A DNA stretch of 64,000 nucleotides from assembly GCA_029962745.1 (NCBI GenBank), contig CM057171.1, forward strand, positions 19,927,034 through 19,991,033, read 5' to 3'. Within the stretch, counting starts at the first letter, position 1, and each line of letters starts with the position of its first letter. Shown here piece after piece: positions 1-11,870 of the stretch. Under the pieces are notes generated by a model. It had not been told where the DNA came from. It made no database searches and was given only the letters and a program-made list of their open reading frames with translations. Position numbers and translations under genes: made by a program. The DNA is from Echinometra lucunter. Taxonomy: Eukaryota > Echinodermata > Echinoidea > Camarodonta > Echinometridae.

Positions 1-461
1 AGCAAACTTAAAAATAAATAAATAAAAAAGTTGAAAGTCAAAAACATACACAAGATATTCATAAGCAAAAGAATACATAAGAATTGAAAACATTTTCTTT
101 TTTTCTTTCTTTCTCATATTTGTTTATGTCCATGTTTTGATCCAAGTTTTCCTGCGATACCTGTCTCAGAAATTTTGCACAGACCTCTAAAATCGCGTCA
201 AGAATACAAATCAATCATTATTTTATGTGAATCTCTATTTTTTTCATTTGATATTCTCAAATACATATTTCGAGTGATAATTAAGTTTTAAAAGTTTACT
301 GGGATGAAAGTTCTTTTGTAAATGTAATAAATATTATTAGGAAAGAAAAATGAAAGTGATTTCAATGCTGATGTATTCTATTGTTTTAATTGATACCTTA
401 TGTATATTTTGTTTTTAAACTTGAATCTTGTTATTGTTTCATGAAGTTTGTTGTTCCAGGG
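1..461. other. AT-rich non-coding sequence
   Basis: No ORF of note, no splice-supported exon and no recognisable repeat family. A short T/C-rich run lies near 90-115. I see nothing functional here. Confidence 0.5.
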
Positions 462-582
462 TACACACCAAGAAATTAGGGTGTAGATCACCGGTACAAT
501 AGCAGCATCTTATAGGGTGCTATTATACCAGCGGTCTGTACCCCTAAGGGTGCAGACTTGCACCCTAATTTCTTAGTGTGTA
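462..582. mobile_element. Short palindromic MITE-like element
   Basis: The two ends are inverted copies: 462-483 (begins TACACACCAAGAAATTAGGG) and 561-582 (ends TTTCTTAGTGTGTA), about 22 bp with one mismatch. The interior is also partly palindromic, with GGGTGC / GCACCC and TACCGGT-like pieces. About 121 bp long with no coding capacity. A non-autonomous inverted-repeat element is the simplest reading. The GGGTGCA motifs resemble those of the cluster at 9.93-10.15 kb. No clear target duplication is visible. Confidence 0.6.
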
Positions 583-747
583 TTGTCTGGACCACAACTG
601 GATTAGAATAGGTGATAATAACAGCTTAACCATGTTAACAGAAAATCTTTTTCTTTTCTTTTTTTTAATTAAGAGGGTACCATGTCACTTTTAACGGTGA
701 TTGACTGGGAGTTGATAATACAGACCGCCCATCCTATCCAGTATCCT

Positions 748-772
748 CCCCCCCCCCCCCCCCCCCCCCCCC
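748..772. repeat. Poly-C run (25 nt)
   Basis: An uninterrupted run of 25 C, one of about twenty C or G homopolymers of 8 nt or more in the window. Homopolymer length in the assembly should be treated as approximate. Confidence 0.9.
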
Positions 773-924
773 TCCGATCGACACCCATGAGCCGAGGCGA
801 TAGCCTATAGTTGGTTGTATAAGCACATGCGTTTAAAGTTGAATATAAAATATGCTCTTCTAAAAAATTATCTTTAAAAATTCTTCTAGAAGAATGAAAA
901 TAACTGTGCTTCTAATAGGCCAGC

Positions 925-1420
925 GGACAAACTATGGTGCGCTCGCCATGCTCGCCATGCACTCTGCTAGATCGATGGAAACTCGCCGTACTCGAGCTAA
1001 AGTCGCGCTAATCTCGTGGGCAACTCAGCATGACTCGCAGCACAATCGCCGTGCTCGCACTCGACTCTTGGATGCTCAAGTAGCACTCGCGTATCCTCGA
1101 AGGTGGCGAGTTATTACGAGTTATAAAGAGTGCCTTGCGAGCTTGCTAAGAGTGATGCGAGTATAATTACGAGTTTAAGCGAGTTTAAGCGAGTTCAGCT
1201 CGAGTCACGAGGAGTCTGTATAAATTTTTTAAACTGTTCAAACATTTTGGAACTGCTCGCGACTTCAGGAAGAGCAGCGCGGAGCTGCAACGAGTTAGGC
1301 CTAGCCGTGCCGAGTTGTCGCGAGTTATCCCGAGTCACAAGAAGAGTTTTACGCGAGTTATTGCGAGTACCTCTTTCAGGCAACTCGCAAAAACTCGCCA
1401 TAACTAGCCAATATAACTCG
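925..1420. repeat. CGAGT/ACTCG-rich repeat block
   Basis: The pentamer ACTCG dominates from about 930 to 1095, its complement CGAGT from about 1105 to 1375, and ACTCG returns at 1381-1420. Units such as GCGAGTT and ACTCGC recur more than twenty times at irregular spacing, giving a large imperfect fold-back. The block is far richer in CpG and G+C than its surroundings. ORFs at 894-1166 and 1130-1480 run through it, but their serine/arginine/leucine-rich translations simply reflect the repeat, so I do not call them genes. Origin unknown; a degenerate satellite or a subterminal-repeat-rich transposon are possible. Confidence 0.6.
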
Positions 1421-1436
1421 GCTAAGTGGGAACCTT

Positions 1437-1625
1437 ACATTAGAGTCGTGCTTAAGCGCCAATGCGCATCCGGTATTTAACGCGTAATCTCATTGATAGA
1501 CTTTTCAATAGCACGCGTCCCCTGCTATGATTCTGACCAATGCGGTGATGCGTAATATGCAGCACACAAGTAGGAATTTAAGTGCGACTTTAGTCAAACT
1601 TAAATCTTTGTGAAACACCCCCCTG
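1437..1625. mobile_element. Probable truncated MITE ending in a poly-C terminus
   Basis: The right end reads GTGAAACACCCCCCTG (about 1610-1625), the complement of the CAGGGGGGTGTTTCA start of the intact element at 6824-7008. Inside lies a partly palindromic segment containing GTGCGACTTTAGTC. No matching left terminus is visible; the left side runs into the CGAGT block. Read as a 5'-truncated relative of that family. Confidence 0.4.
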
Positions 1626-4600
1626 GTACATATTTTGAGAAGATTATGTGACTAGAGATGAAAGGTTTATGTCCACGTCCCAGTTGCCCTTATGCCCAGA
1701 GTAATGTATCTGTAAGCCTGAGCTCTTTGATAAATTGTTTGTACGTGGAAATGTTCTGTGTAAAAAGTGTTCATAATCTTTAAAAGGTACCAATCAGATT
1801 TAGAAGGATAAGAAAGGAAACTTCCAGTCAAACGGTACATATAAAATTCATCATGTTAATAACACAATCAATCAGAATTCTTTTCGTAAATGCATGGTTA
1901 AGGAGTAGATAAAAAATAAATTTTAACCATTTTTGATAGACCTGGGCCCGGACCAAAACTCAAACTTTACTTCAGTGAGCACCACTGACTAAAGGAGTGC
2001 ATATAGGTGCCTCTATTAGTCTATTAAATCAAGTCCCTTAACCTTCACAAAGAGAAAACTTAAATTTTCAGTATATACCTCTGCATAGAAGTGACATTTA
2101 GAATTCATATTTTGATATAACATTTCGTAGCATGGACTGATTTTCTCTCAGAAAAAAGTTCGTTTTTGGTCACTGTTCAAGTTTAATACGATAACGTACC
2201 AGATAATGTGCATATGAGATGATTCCCCACGAGCCACTCTGGCATCCTCTTAATGTACTTAGAAGGCACTGTTTTCATTAGGCTCACTGGAACTAGCTTT
2301 ATGGACGAACCATTAGAAAGCTGTATGTCTTCGCACGCAGCTGAAACTATTGCTGGTGCTGGGAAGGAAATCAAGTCCTCAATTTTATTTATTTCATTTC
2401 ATTTCATTTCCAGGAAAACATGATAACAATGATCAACAATACAATATACAAAATACAATAACAGAAGGGTAAGAAAGCGCGAAAGAAAAAAAAAAGAACA
2501 CCAGCTAATGCCGATAACCATGCGGATAACCAAAAGAAATCGAGTTTCTGTAAAAGGCCCTCTCACTAGCTTGTGAAAAAAAAAAAACATTAAACATTCA
2601 GTCAAAACCTATTAACCAGTAAAAACAAAATATCTAAAAAAAAAATAGAAATACCAGCATAATTTTTTTAACACTCATTCACAGTTCGCAATTACAGGTT
2701 GTTAAGAGGCGTATATTTATAATTTTAAAAAAAAGAAAGAAAGAAAGAAAAGAGGGGGGGGAATCGGCAGAGAGAAACAGAAAGGCCGCTAGAGAAAATG
2801 AAACAGATAGGGGGTAAAATGGGGGAAAAAAAAGAAAAGTAAGAAGAGAAAAAAGGAAGAGAGAAAGAAAGAGAGATTAGGGGAGAAAAAAGGAAAAAGA
2901 AAAAGAAAAAAAATAATTTACTGTATCAAATGTAATCCTGAAGAAGGCCGATTCTTTATGGATAAACAGCATATTGGAGAACAAAAGAGACGTGAATTTA
3001 CGTTGTTTAGAACCAAACTCATTTTAGACAGCCAAATCCTTTGCTCTCCACATTTGAGTTCATCTTTTTAGATGCGGAAATGGAAGTAGGTACATGAAAA
3101 TTTGCACATTTAATCAAAATCATTCGAGTAGGCCTAAAAATGATAATTATAATCGCACTCATCATTGATAATGATAAACACAGCAGTATTGATATTATTA
3201 GTAAAAATGATGATAAGTATAAAGATAATACTAATCATCATCATCATCATCATAATCTTAACCCACAACAATAATAACATGTTCCCTATATTTTATATTT
3301 GTATGAACAATAATAACAATAGATTTTGATCAACCAAAATTGTTTACAGGGTATTAATACCATTTTATTTCTCTTGATTAAATGTCACCTATCTTTAGCT
3401 GCAAAGACTATCATACTGTGTATAAACTAATATCTACTCCTGTATATTATAATGACGTTCAGAATAAACTCTCTGAGACTATAACATGGTCAAAACTTTG
3501 CATCTTTCCTTTGATCCTCTACATAGAATTGTCCCATTCAAAATACACGAAGACCGTGCAAATATATAGCATACGTAATATTCAATAACAATATATTCAA
3601 AATATTCTATTTTACCCAGACCTTCGGCCTTGGTAAAAAAAAAAAAAAAAAGAAACTGCATTCGGTATTTGTCGTGCACATAATCCAGTAGAAAGCATGA
3701 CAAACAATGCACTATTTGATTTTCATGGAATTTCGTTTTATGTCAATGGAAGATAAAAAAAAACAAAAAAAAAAAAAAAACCTGTGTCATTTGCGATGTT
3801 ATGAAGACTGAGATGATTTGGCGAAAATTATGCAAAATCTGTTCCCATTCACCCATTTTGCGGTACTTGCTCAGATTCCCTATGATCTTTAAAACGAAAA
3901 TAAAGAAAGGTTGATTTATCGTTTCACTTGATTAAATCAAGATCGTGATATTTTAGTGTATACTTGTTTAAGCAAACCAACTTTAGAACCACCAGATTAT
4001 TCTTCTTGCTTTTTAAGGAATCATGCAAACTTTAATTGTATGCGAACGCTTATTTCATCCATTTTCCCCCATGTATGCACTGGTGAAGAAGGAATTAAAT
4101 GTTCGAATCGAACTGAATATACTTCGTTACTCACCGTTTACAATGATGGAAACACACAGCAACACGGACAGTTGAGACGCCTGTTATTCAAAATAAGACT
4201 TAACCCCGTCAATAAGTAGATTTTAAAAAATCAACCTTTACTGTGTATACAAACATTTTTTGAAACTCAATATTGATTACAGTGATAATGCACCCCCATG
4301 CAGATAATAAAAAATAACTTCAAAATCACTTTATTTCAAAATTCTTGAGAATTGAATCTCTAAAAATTTAGTAAATGATTGATCCCAATGTTATATGAGA
4401 ATGATTGGGAAGATTTAGTGCCGTAAGGTTTGTAAGAATTTTCGAAAATACTTTTTTCTGCCTTTATCACATTATTTTGTTTTTAAATCAAGAATAAATT
4501 TCAGGTCGCAAAACATTCTTACCTGATGATTCTGTTTTCATTTAATTCAACCAACCAATAAGTTCATAACTAGTTTCTCTATCTCATATGAAACAATACT

Positions 4601-6823
4601 GTTTATACTGTACCAAATATAAGAACACATTATTGTATGTTTTTATATAAAATCAAATCAAAATGCTATCATGCAATATCGAAATGGTTATTTAGCTCTC
4701 TCTCTCTCTCTCTCTCTGTGCTTATCACCAAACTTTTTCATTGTAACTTACCTAATGAAAAGCATCATACATAAAAATCATTTCAAAATCTCAAGCATTC
4801 CATTAGTCTTAGTGGAATTTATGTCGAAAATTTAGAGAAACTGAGTACACATACTCACCATTTCAACCATTAGAGCTAATGTGATTCTCCTCACATGGCA
4901 GCTTCATATACGACAAGACAAGATACTTTTCGGAGAGGTAGTTGGTCAAACCCAATAGATCACTTGGAGGCATAGAATAATAATTGTTTAATATAATTGT
5001 TTTCTGTTTCTATAGGCTATTGTAATGCCTATCGATTCGTGAGGAGCTGGAAAATTATTCTGATGTGGTTGATATTACATTTTATAAACACTGCACTTGT
5101 GCACTGGGTGGAATATATCGGTATACGCATGGAGACAATTATCAGTATAAGCAAAACAAAATCCACCAACGAAAACACACGGATGTGCGCTTGACTTCTG
5201 ATTAGCCCTCTATTTCTCTTTCTCTCTCTCTCTCTTTCTCTTAAATTCGTCTCTCTGTTTATCTCCACTTCTCTCTTCATCTCTTTGTCTCTCCCTCTCT
5301 CCTTTTTGTCTATGTCTCCTTTTCTCTCTCCCTCTTTATATATCCCTCTTACTCTTTATCTATCTCTCCCTCCTTCTGTTTCGTCACCCACAAAGCGACT
5401 CCGAAAATGTGTCAAGCAAGTCCATTGAAAACTGACGTTTGCGATCAACGCTGACACTGGGACCTATTTCATTAATGTTCGAGTTGTCATATAATATTCA
5501 CGACAAAGAAGTGACGATCTTCTGCGGCATTGCAAAGGTGTGCCATACTTCAATTCAATATTTGCTAAAGAAAATCATAAAGAAATCTTATGGAAAATGT
5601 ATGAACTCCATAATATAAAAGAATGTAGTTTATAACGTATATCAAGGTTTCTGCACAAAGACGGAATCAAACGATGAGACGAAATAGGTCGAACGGATCT
5701 TAAAATATGGAGATGGGGGAAAAAAAAGTGTGGAACTGAATATATTTCAATCGAGACAAAGAAGACGCGCTTATCCGAGGCCATTGACGGATGAGAAGAC
5801 TTTTCTTATATATTTTTCACTTCATAATCTTTCTATTAGATAATGCACAGATCTAAATTGCTCTTTGCATCTCTTTTTCAGTCCATCTAGATATCGTTAT
5901 ACATTTTATAAGCGAGATTTTCTCAAACCACAAATGAAAACAAAAATTTACTCTCACAGCGTTCTCTACTTTGTAAGATAATTTTAATGCATATTTCTTT
6001 TAATGTTCTTTGTAACAAGAGTAAATAGACATGCAGACAACCTGGACAAAAAGTCAGACATCTGTTACACTTAAACGGGAAATGAAAAGGAGGAAACCAT
6101 GGAGAAGCATACCAAAATTTAAACAAAAAATTAGAAAGGTTTTGATTACTTTTTTTCATTTCCATGAATTCATTTTTTCAGTGCGAGGACGGAACAGCTT
6201 TCTTGAAGAATGTCCTAGGAAATGATTGCCTCTCCTTGAATTTTGTTTCCTGAGATGGCAAAGGTGGTTCAGCTTTCCTGTTATTGACAGTAAAAAGTGG
6301 AAAGTATAAAAGATGATATCTCTTTCGAAACTCTTTGTGGCAGAAGTAAAGGACTGTAAGTAAGAATAGCCTTCAACTTTTGATATGATGATGATATAAT
6401 ATTGACTTGGTCTCACTTGTTTCAAATGGGGGCTATACGGGGTTTCTTTAACTCCAGCATTGTGAGGTATAAATTTGAAGAAGTCTGCCCTGGTAATAAT
6501 TGCATTAGTTTTATTGGAGGCAGAAAGTGAGAGGAAAATAGCGTGAAATCTGAGGAATAACTGATTATGAACCCTTTTGATAGACTTAATTCTGAAGATG
6601 TTCAGAAGGACGAAAGCTTCAAAATCAGAGATTTCTTCATTTCCTTTCATATGCTTTTTGGTATAGAGGGTTCAGCTCAACTAACATAACATGGCGTATA
6701 GTAGATGTATTCTTACCATCATACTGGAATCCTTGAGTTTAATTATATACCTTCCAGTTTCCACAACTCCAAATAATACTTTTATTCACGGGGTGGGAAA
6801 GTGGGAAAGTGGGATACAATGAA
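1626..6823. other. Gene-free interval with simple repeats
   Basis: No ORF shows protein-family features or splice-supported extension. Contents: a GAAAT-type tail on the minus strand near 2390-2412, A/G-rich runs at 2725-2920, a short ATC array near 3235-3255, (CT)n at 4697-4718 and a CT-rich block at 5200-5390. The longest ORF (6156-6650, minus, 164 codons) has no recognisable domain and a composition like its flanks, so I leave it uncalled. Confidence 0.5.
5207..5390. repeat. CT-rich microsatellite
   Basis: An imperfect (CT)n / CTCTTT array of about 180 bp. Overlapping ORFs encode only low-complexity peptides. Confidence 0.8.
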
Positions 6824-7008
6824 CAGGGGGGTGTTTCATAAAGCTGTTCGTAAGTTACGAACGACTTTACGCACGACTGGTGATACCTTCTTGTGCTACA
6901 TCTAAATGAATGAGAATCTGATTAGCACCCAAGAAGGTATCACCAGTCGTTCGTAAAGTTGTTCGTAACTTACGAACAGCTTTATGAAACACCCCCCCCC
7001 CCCCCCCC
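6824..7008. mobile_element. Fold-back MITE with CAGGGGGGTGTTTCAT ends
   Basis: A near-perfect palindrome of about 185 bp. The left arm runs CAGGGGGGTGTTTCATAAAG then a GTTCGTAAGTTACGAAC hairpin, and the right arm mirrors it, ending in an expanded poly-C run (6992-7008). The segments ACTGGTGATACCTTCTTG and its complement face each other around a spacer of about 40 bp. A possible 8-bp target duplication flanks it: ACAATGAA at 6816-6823 and AGGATGAA at 7009-7016 (6 of 8 match). CAGGGG ends plus an 8-bp duplication would fit hAT-type mobilisation; that is inference. Confidence 0.75.
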
Positions 7009-7055
7009 AGGATGAATAGAGAGAAAACAAATCATCTCCACCCATGTACAGATTC

Positions 7056-7143
7056 CATCTCTTTCTTCCTTTTTTTTTCTTGTCACTGTTCTCCCTAACT
7101 TTTTTTATTTTTTTCATTTTCTCTCTCACCCCCTTCTCGATCT

Positions 7144-7174
<31 letters not shown>

Positions 7175-7220
7175 TTCTCTTTCTACCTTTCGTTTCACTC
7201 TTTCTCTCTCTACCTACATG
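7056..7220. repeat. CT-rich microsatellite
   Basis: A T/C-rich tract with (CT)n cores near 7143-7172. ORFs on both strands encode only Phe/Leu/Ser-rich or Arg/Glu-rich low-complexity peptides. Confidence 0.8.
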
Positions 7221-8890
7221 CTCTCGTCTTTTCAATCTCGCAATGCTTAAACTTACATGCCGAGCTTACACGCAATTGCACAGAAGCGAGGGAGCTATAG
7301 CCTACCGAGAAAAACAAAAATGCCGAAACTCCCAAACTGTCATGGCGCTGGCCTGTGGGATTTACGCAAGCATTGCGTGAAGCGCTATCTATACACTAAG
7401 TCCGGGTAACTTTAATTGTCATTGATATTGGTTAATGCAATGGGGTAATTGTTTCCCTGACAACAAACGTGAAAAGGAAAGTCAAGCAAATAATTGATGA
7501 TATTAAAGAACATTAAAAAGGGTTAAAGATCCATCAAACTTTAATCATGTTAATCCTTCACAAACAAAATGACTGATGAAGAAAAACTGTTTGAAAGCAG
7601 TTTTTTCATATACAAAACAACCTGCTTAGTGTACTCTAGGCTAAAAAGCATTACAAATATTTTGTTACTACCCATATCTCGCAGACTACTTTCACAACTT
7701 GTATAGTGCACCTCATTATCCATAGGCCTAGATGTCATATAGTATGTGCATTTAAAAAATTATTTTTACACTCCAAGGTGCACTTCTCTAAAGTGGGAGC
7801 AAAAACACGTTTGGAGGTTAATATTTATTTATATGATATTGTTGAATATAATCTATGCGGTGGTTATATACAACATGAAGCTATTTTGTGTAGGCCTATT
7901 CCCGTTTTTACCAGTATATACACATGTATATAATTATTTAGCCAAGAAGCTTCAAGAGCTGGAGTCACATCTAGCTCATTCTCTTTGAACCATGTTCTGT
8001 GCTGCCAAAAAAAAATCTGTCAGTCATGTGCTTAACTGGATCTTCCTTGCAGATACGTAGAAAAAAATCCTGCCTGGCTGCAAAAGGCTTACGGGCCAAT
8101 TTCAAAGGGAAATAAGCTTTAGTCACGATAATTTTCACTGTCACTAGTTTATATAAGCAGACAACAGCGCTTACCTTTACAGGAGGCAAGCGAAAAGAAA
8201 TGGTGCAAAATTTCCTGAAATATGAATCAAAATTACTCGACTGGACGAGTCTGGACACTAATCTGACATGTAACATCGTAACTAACTGTGCTCGAAAAAA
8301 TATTGCATTTTAGATTTTCGTTTGTCGGAAATAGTCTAAAGAGTGTCAAATCTGAGAATATTGGGATTGCAAACTTTGTCATTTTTCACAAATCGGAACT
8401 GCTTTCATACAATATAGCCAAATTTCTGGACACGGTTAGGCTTTTTGTATTCCTATGTTATCATCTGCTCAATTTTCACTTTGTTTAGCGAAATAAAAAC
8501 TGAAATATTCCCGATATTTCATTTGTGACAAAAATCACTACTCGCTTTCTCATGAAGCGTTATCGAACATCGACATCAAAGGCAACAGCGCACCTGTATA
8601 TTATTTTGTGCATCCTTAGAAAGGGGCAGCTGCTCGAATTGATTTGTTGCCAGTTGGGACTCCCAGGACCCCAGCTCTTGAACATGTTGAAGCTCCTTGA
8701 TTAAACGAAGAAAGATATTGTATTATCTAGCATGTATCTTTTTCATCTTTGTACAATAGCAGATAAAGATAGGTAGGTGCTCCTCATGGGTCGACTTACT
8801 AAAATCTGATTACGACGCTTTTTATTTTGTCGCTGTTGTTGTCGTTCTTCTTCTTTTATAAATCAGGTTAACATCAGTCTAATCACATTG
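7221..8890. other. Gene-free interval
   Basis: Several 60-101 codon ORFs occur on both strands, none with recognisable motifs or credible exon boundaries. I see no repeat family with clear ends here. Confidence 0.45.
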
Positions 8891-9130
8891 CAGGGGTAGC
8901 GCTAAAGGGGACAGGGGGTGACCGCCCCCTATGATTTTTGAAGTAATCAAAAAAGAAAAAGATAATAAGAAATGATAGAAAAGGAGGAGAAAGAAGAAAG
9001 AAAAGCATGGGGAAAGAGAGGACTGGGGCATGCAACCCAAAAAAAAATTATTTTTTCATATAAAATGTAAAGTCGCCTATGGGTTATCTTGCCCCCCCCC
9101 CCCCATCGAAAAACCCTGGCGCCACCCCTG
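8891..9130. mobile_element. hAT-like MITE with 8-bp target duplication
   Basis: A 240-bp element starting CAGGGGTAGCGCTA and ending TGGCGCCACCCCTG, imperfect terminal inverted repeats of the CAGGGGTGGCGCCA type. It is flanked by TCACATTG (8883-8890) and TCACATTA (9131-9138), a 7-of-8 target-site duplication. The interior is A/G-rich with a poly-C run near the right end (about 9092-9104) and no coding capacity. CAGGGG termini with 8-bp duplications are characteristic of hAT-superfamily non-autonomous elements. Confidence 0.8.
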
Positions 9131-9925
9131 TCACATTACATCATATCTCCTGTTTATGGATAAGAAATTGTGACTGATATGCGTTTCGCAAAGATATCGT
9201 GTATTAGTGGACAAGTTAACGGAGTACACTCATCTCCTTTTGCCGGAAATTAAACTACTTTTCGTTATCTATTTCTTTTCTAAGATAGAACATTTTCCTC
9301 CTCTATTAAATTGTAATAATTTCGAAAGGTTTCCTTGCTCACAAGAAAAGCAGTAACGCCAGGAATGTCAGTAAAATACCTCCTTTTTTCTTGGGAAATA
9401 TTACACTAAGTCTTCTTTTAGTTTGCCATTCATCATGTTCATAAGATCGTCGAGGAATATAGTTGGTGGTTCATGCCAAAAATGGTTTGTCCATTCCTAT
9501 AATTCTTCTTCCATGAATATACATTAGAAATCGAAGTTATTTCTGTAAAATGAAAAACAATATCTCTCAACAGAATTCTTGAATCGTCAATAATTTAAGA
9601 GCATTCCCATAAACCGAAAATGAAAATAACAAGAACAGATGGAAATCAAACAGAGGAATATTTACAGGCAAATGAAAAATAAGCACGAAAATGTATATGA
9701 CGCTCACGAATAAGATATGGGTATATCATTAACTGAAATTGACATTATTTGGAACCGAAAATACCGTTACAACCATTAAAATTAATCTTATATTGTACCA
9801 TTTCTTAACCGAAGAAATTTCCAGCCTATGTACCATGCGTACAGTCGTATCAAACACACTTATAATAAACATGACAAAAGGTTCAATTTTGCATCTTCAA
9901 ATGCAACATTAGGAGCTCTTTTATC
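9131..9925. other. Gene-free interval
   Basis: AT-rich sequence with no recognisable gene, RNA or repeat family. Confidence 0.45.
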
Positions 9926-9929
9926 TGTT

Positions 9930-10155
9930 TATCACGTTTATGGGTGCAATTTTGCACCCAAACAGAAGCATTATGCACCATTAAGGATGCAGTGAGCTTC
10001 ATTTTGCACCCCGTATAAGGGTGCAGAGTTACACCCTTTAGGGAAGGTGCAAATTTGCACCCTGTTGGATGCAAAATTTTTGCACTCTTTATCAAGTGCA
10101 TAATTGCACCTTTAAGGGTGCAGATGGGCAATTCTGGGTGCAGATAAGTGCAAAA
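9930..10155. repeat. Cluster of GGGTGCA / TGCACCC palindromic repeats
   Basis: GGGTGCA and its complement TGCACC(C) occur about ten times in 225 bp, alternating in orientation and often as facing pairs (for example around 9940-9960 and 10015-10035). It lies about 350 bp beyond the stop codon of the first GPCR. An ORF through it (9883-10131, minus) merely translates the repeat. Confidence 0.65.
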
Positions 10156-10386
10156 GAGTATATCTTTGCACTTTTTTCACGTGCTGCTATTGTTGCATTT
10201 GGGGTGGAAAAATGAACCTTTTATTCTTAGGGTGAAGGCAACGATCTACATGATGTAAAATACATAATCCAGGAAACCAACAACTAACACAAGAGACCGT
10301 CGATGGCGGCGTCACGGACCTTCTCAAAAATTACTTACAAACAAGATCAACGACCTACGAGATTTTTCTGTCGGTCTTACAGGATT

Positions 10387-10392
10387 TTTATT
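10387..10392 (-). terminator. Candidate polyadenylation signal for GPCR 1
   Basis: AATAAA on the minus strand, about 110 bp after the GPCR 1 stop codon, inside a T-rich stretch that offers further overlapping copies. Confidence 0.35.
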
Positions 10393-10501
10393 TTTATTTT
10401 TTTATTATTTTTTTATACACTGACCCGACATCGTTCGATTCGTTGGATGTAGGTCTTGTAGACTGGTATATATGCACGGGCCCTGGCGGTCTCGTAGGCT
10501 G

Positions 10502-11566
10502 TTAGTCTGCTTTAATGTTCCGTATTGTCGAACTCTGTTGATATTTCTTATCAAGAGTAGCTGGGGATTTTGATGTATTTTCAACATCTTGGGATCGAGG
10601 CCTTTTTATTTTTCTGCAAAATATCTTTTTCAGGCCCTTCTGAAATCTACGGTACTGAAATGTATAGATAAATGGATTCACCCACATATTCCCGAACCCC
10701 GTGAACACCGAAACTTGATAAAGCACACTATTAAAATCAATGCCACCACCCAAAGTACCTGCTGTTACCAACGCTTGGTTCAGGGACCAGCAAAGAACGA
10801 AAAAGATTGAGACAGTCAACATCGTTTTTATGGTATTTCTTCTGGCCCGGCTTCGATAATCTGTGGTATCGCTCCTCTCTCGGGATTTGTCGAGTTTTGA
10901 AGGTTGGCGCGACGCATTAAACGTAGCCAAGGCATCCTTTCGTAGCTTCATCCAAATTGAAACATACACGAAGATCATGACAATTACAGGTATAACGAAT
11001 AGAAGCATTATCAAAGCAGAGAAAAAGACAACAGAACTCAAATTGGGGTTCGAAAACAGGTACAGAATGCACTGGTTTTCCTCAACCCCTGCGTAAAAGA
11101 AAAGATTTAGCTGACAAAGAGCCCCGAAAACATAAGGAATGACTGCGATGAGTTTTATGCAGTTAGAATTGGTCTGACTTCGGTATTTTATCGGGTAGAA
11201 AATCGCATAATATCGTTCAAGTGTCATGATGGTAAGGTTTGTAGAACTAGCGGTAATCAGGGACCAAAAAAGGTACTTGGTGTACCAGAAGCGGCAGAGA
11301 AAGTCCGCAAGGGTCAGTCGACCTGATGGCAATGGTGACAGAGGTACGACGAAGCTAGCGATGAGGACAACCGATGAAGATAGGTCTATCAAGGATTGGT
11401 TGGCAATGAAAAGATTGGTGACATCACGGAGATCGTCGACTAGGGCGATGACCAAGAGTACGAGACCATTGCCGGTGATACCAACGATGCCGAACAAGGT
11501 GTAAATTATTGTTGTGTAAAAAGGGATCGCTTCAAGCGTGAACTCGTCTTGCGTTGTGTTGACCAT
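10502..11566 (-). CDS. Class A (rhodopsin-family) orphan GPCR 1
   Basis: Intronless gene for a 354-residue seven-helix receptor of the plasma membrane. TM1 carries the conserved GN (N33); TM2 has NQSLID with D61; C91 in TM3 can pair with C166 in extracellular loop 2; TM3 ends in LERYY, a DRY-box variant (E117, R118, Y119); TM5 has P193; TM6 reads CWSLN, so the usual CWxP proline is replaced; TM7 ends in NPFIY (297-301), followed by a basic helix 8 and C317, a possible palmitoylation site. An N-glycosylation sequon (NTT) begins at residue 3. TM4 lacks the usual tryptophan. The 338-residue receptor about 4 kb upstream is roughly 70% identical by eye. The layout fits peptide-receptor-like GPCRs, and lineage-expanded intronless rhodopsin-type receptors are known in sea urchins; the ligand cannot be read from sequence. 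The start was chosen because the first residues align with the neighbour's. Confidence 0.9.
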   Translation of the reverse strand: MVNTTQDEFTLEAIPFYTTIIYTLFGIVGITGNGLVLLVIALVDDLRDVTNLFIANQSLIDLSSSVVLIASFVVPLSPLPSGRLTLADFLCRFWYTKYLFWSLITASSTNLTIMTLERYYAIFYPIKYRSQTNSNCIKLIAVIPYVFGALCQLNLFFYAGVEENQCILYLFSNPNLSSVVFFSALIMLLFVIPVIVMIFVYVSIWMKLRKDALATFNASRQPSKLDKSRERSDTTDYRSRARRNTIKTMLTVSIFFVLCWSLNQALVTAGTLGGGIDFNSVLYQVSVFTGFGNMWVNPFIYTFQYRRFQKGLKKIFCRKIKRPRSQDVENTSKSPATLDKKYQQSSTIRNIKAD

Positions 11567-11870
11567 GATGAAAAATTAATATTTGCTGTCAGGAGATGAC
11601 CGGTTCTGACTTCTGTCAGCAAACCTATTCCTGTTATTTTCATACAATTCTTGATCGCGATGTGCTATGCCGTTTTTTGCTTTGCTTGTTTGTTTGTTTG
11701 TTATGATTACCAAAGCTTTCGATATCTTACTCTTGTTCTCTAAAAATATGAGTAATTATTAATCTTCTAATTACCTGCTATCTAGATTCAGATTACAACA
11801 GATCGTCAGTATGTCCTCATGAGAGTGTAGTATCGGCTTATTCCTTTTCTCCTATTCAAAACATCTTTCC
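11567..11870. other. 5' flank of GPCR 1
   Basis: Sequence upstream of the minus-strand receptor gene. No TATA box at a convincing distance, and transcription start unknown. A short TTTG repeat sits near 11685-11701. Confidence 0.4.

Noticed and set aside
894..1480. Overlapping ORFs of 90 and 116 codons
   Set aside because: They run through the CGAGT/ACTCG repeat block and their composition follows the repeat; no domain or splice support.
6156..6650. 164-codon ORF, minus strand
   Set aside because: Longest unexplained ORF, but no recognisable motif, no membrane pattern like the GPCRs and base composition equal to its flanks.
10589..11504. Plus-strand ORFs inside GPCR 1, with counterparts at 15929-16636 in GPCR 2
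   Set aside because: Complementary-strand shadows of the receptor coding sequence, with no family features.
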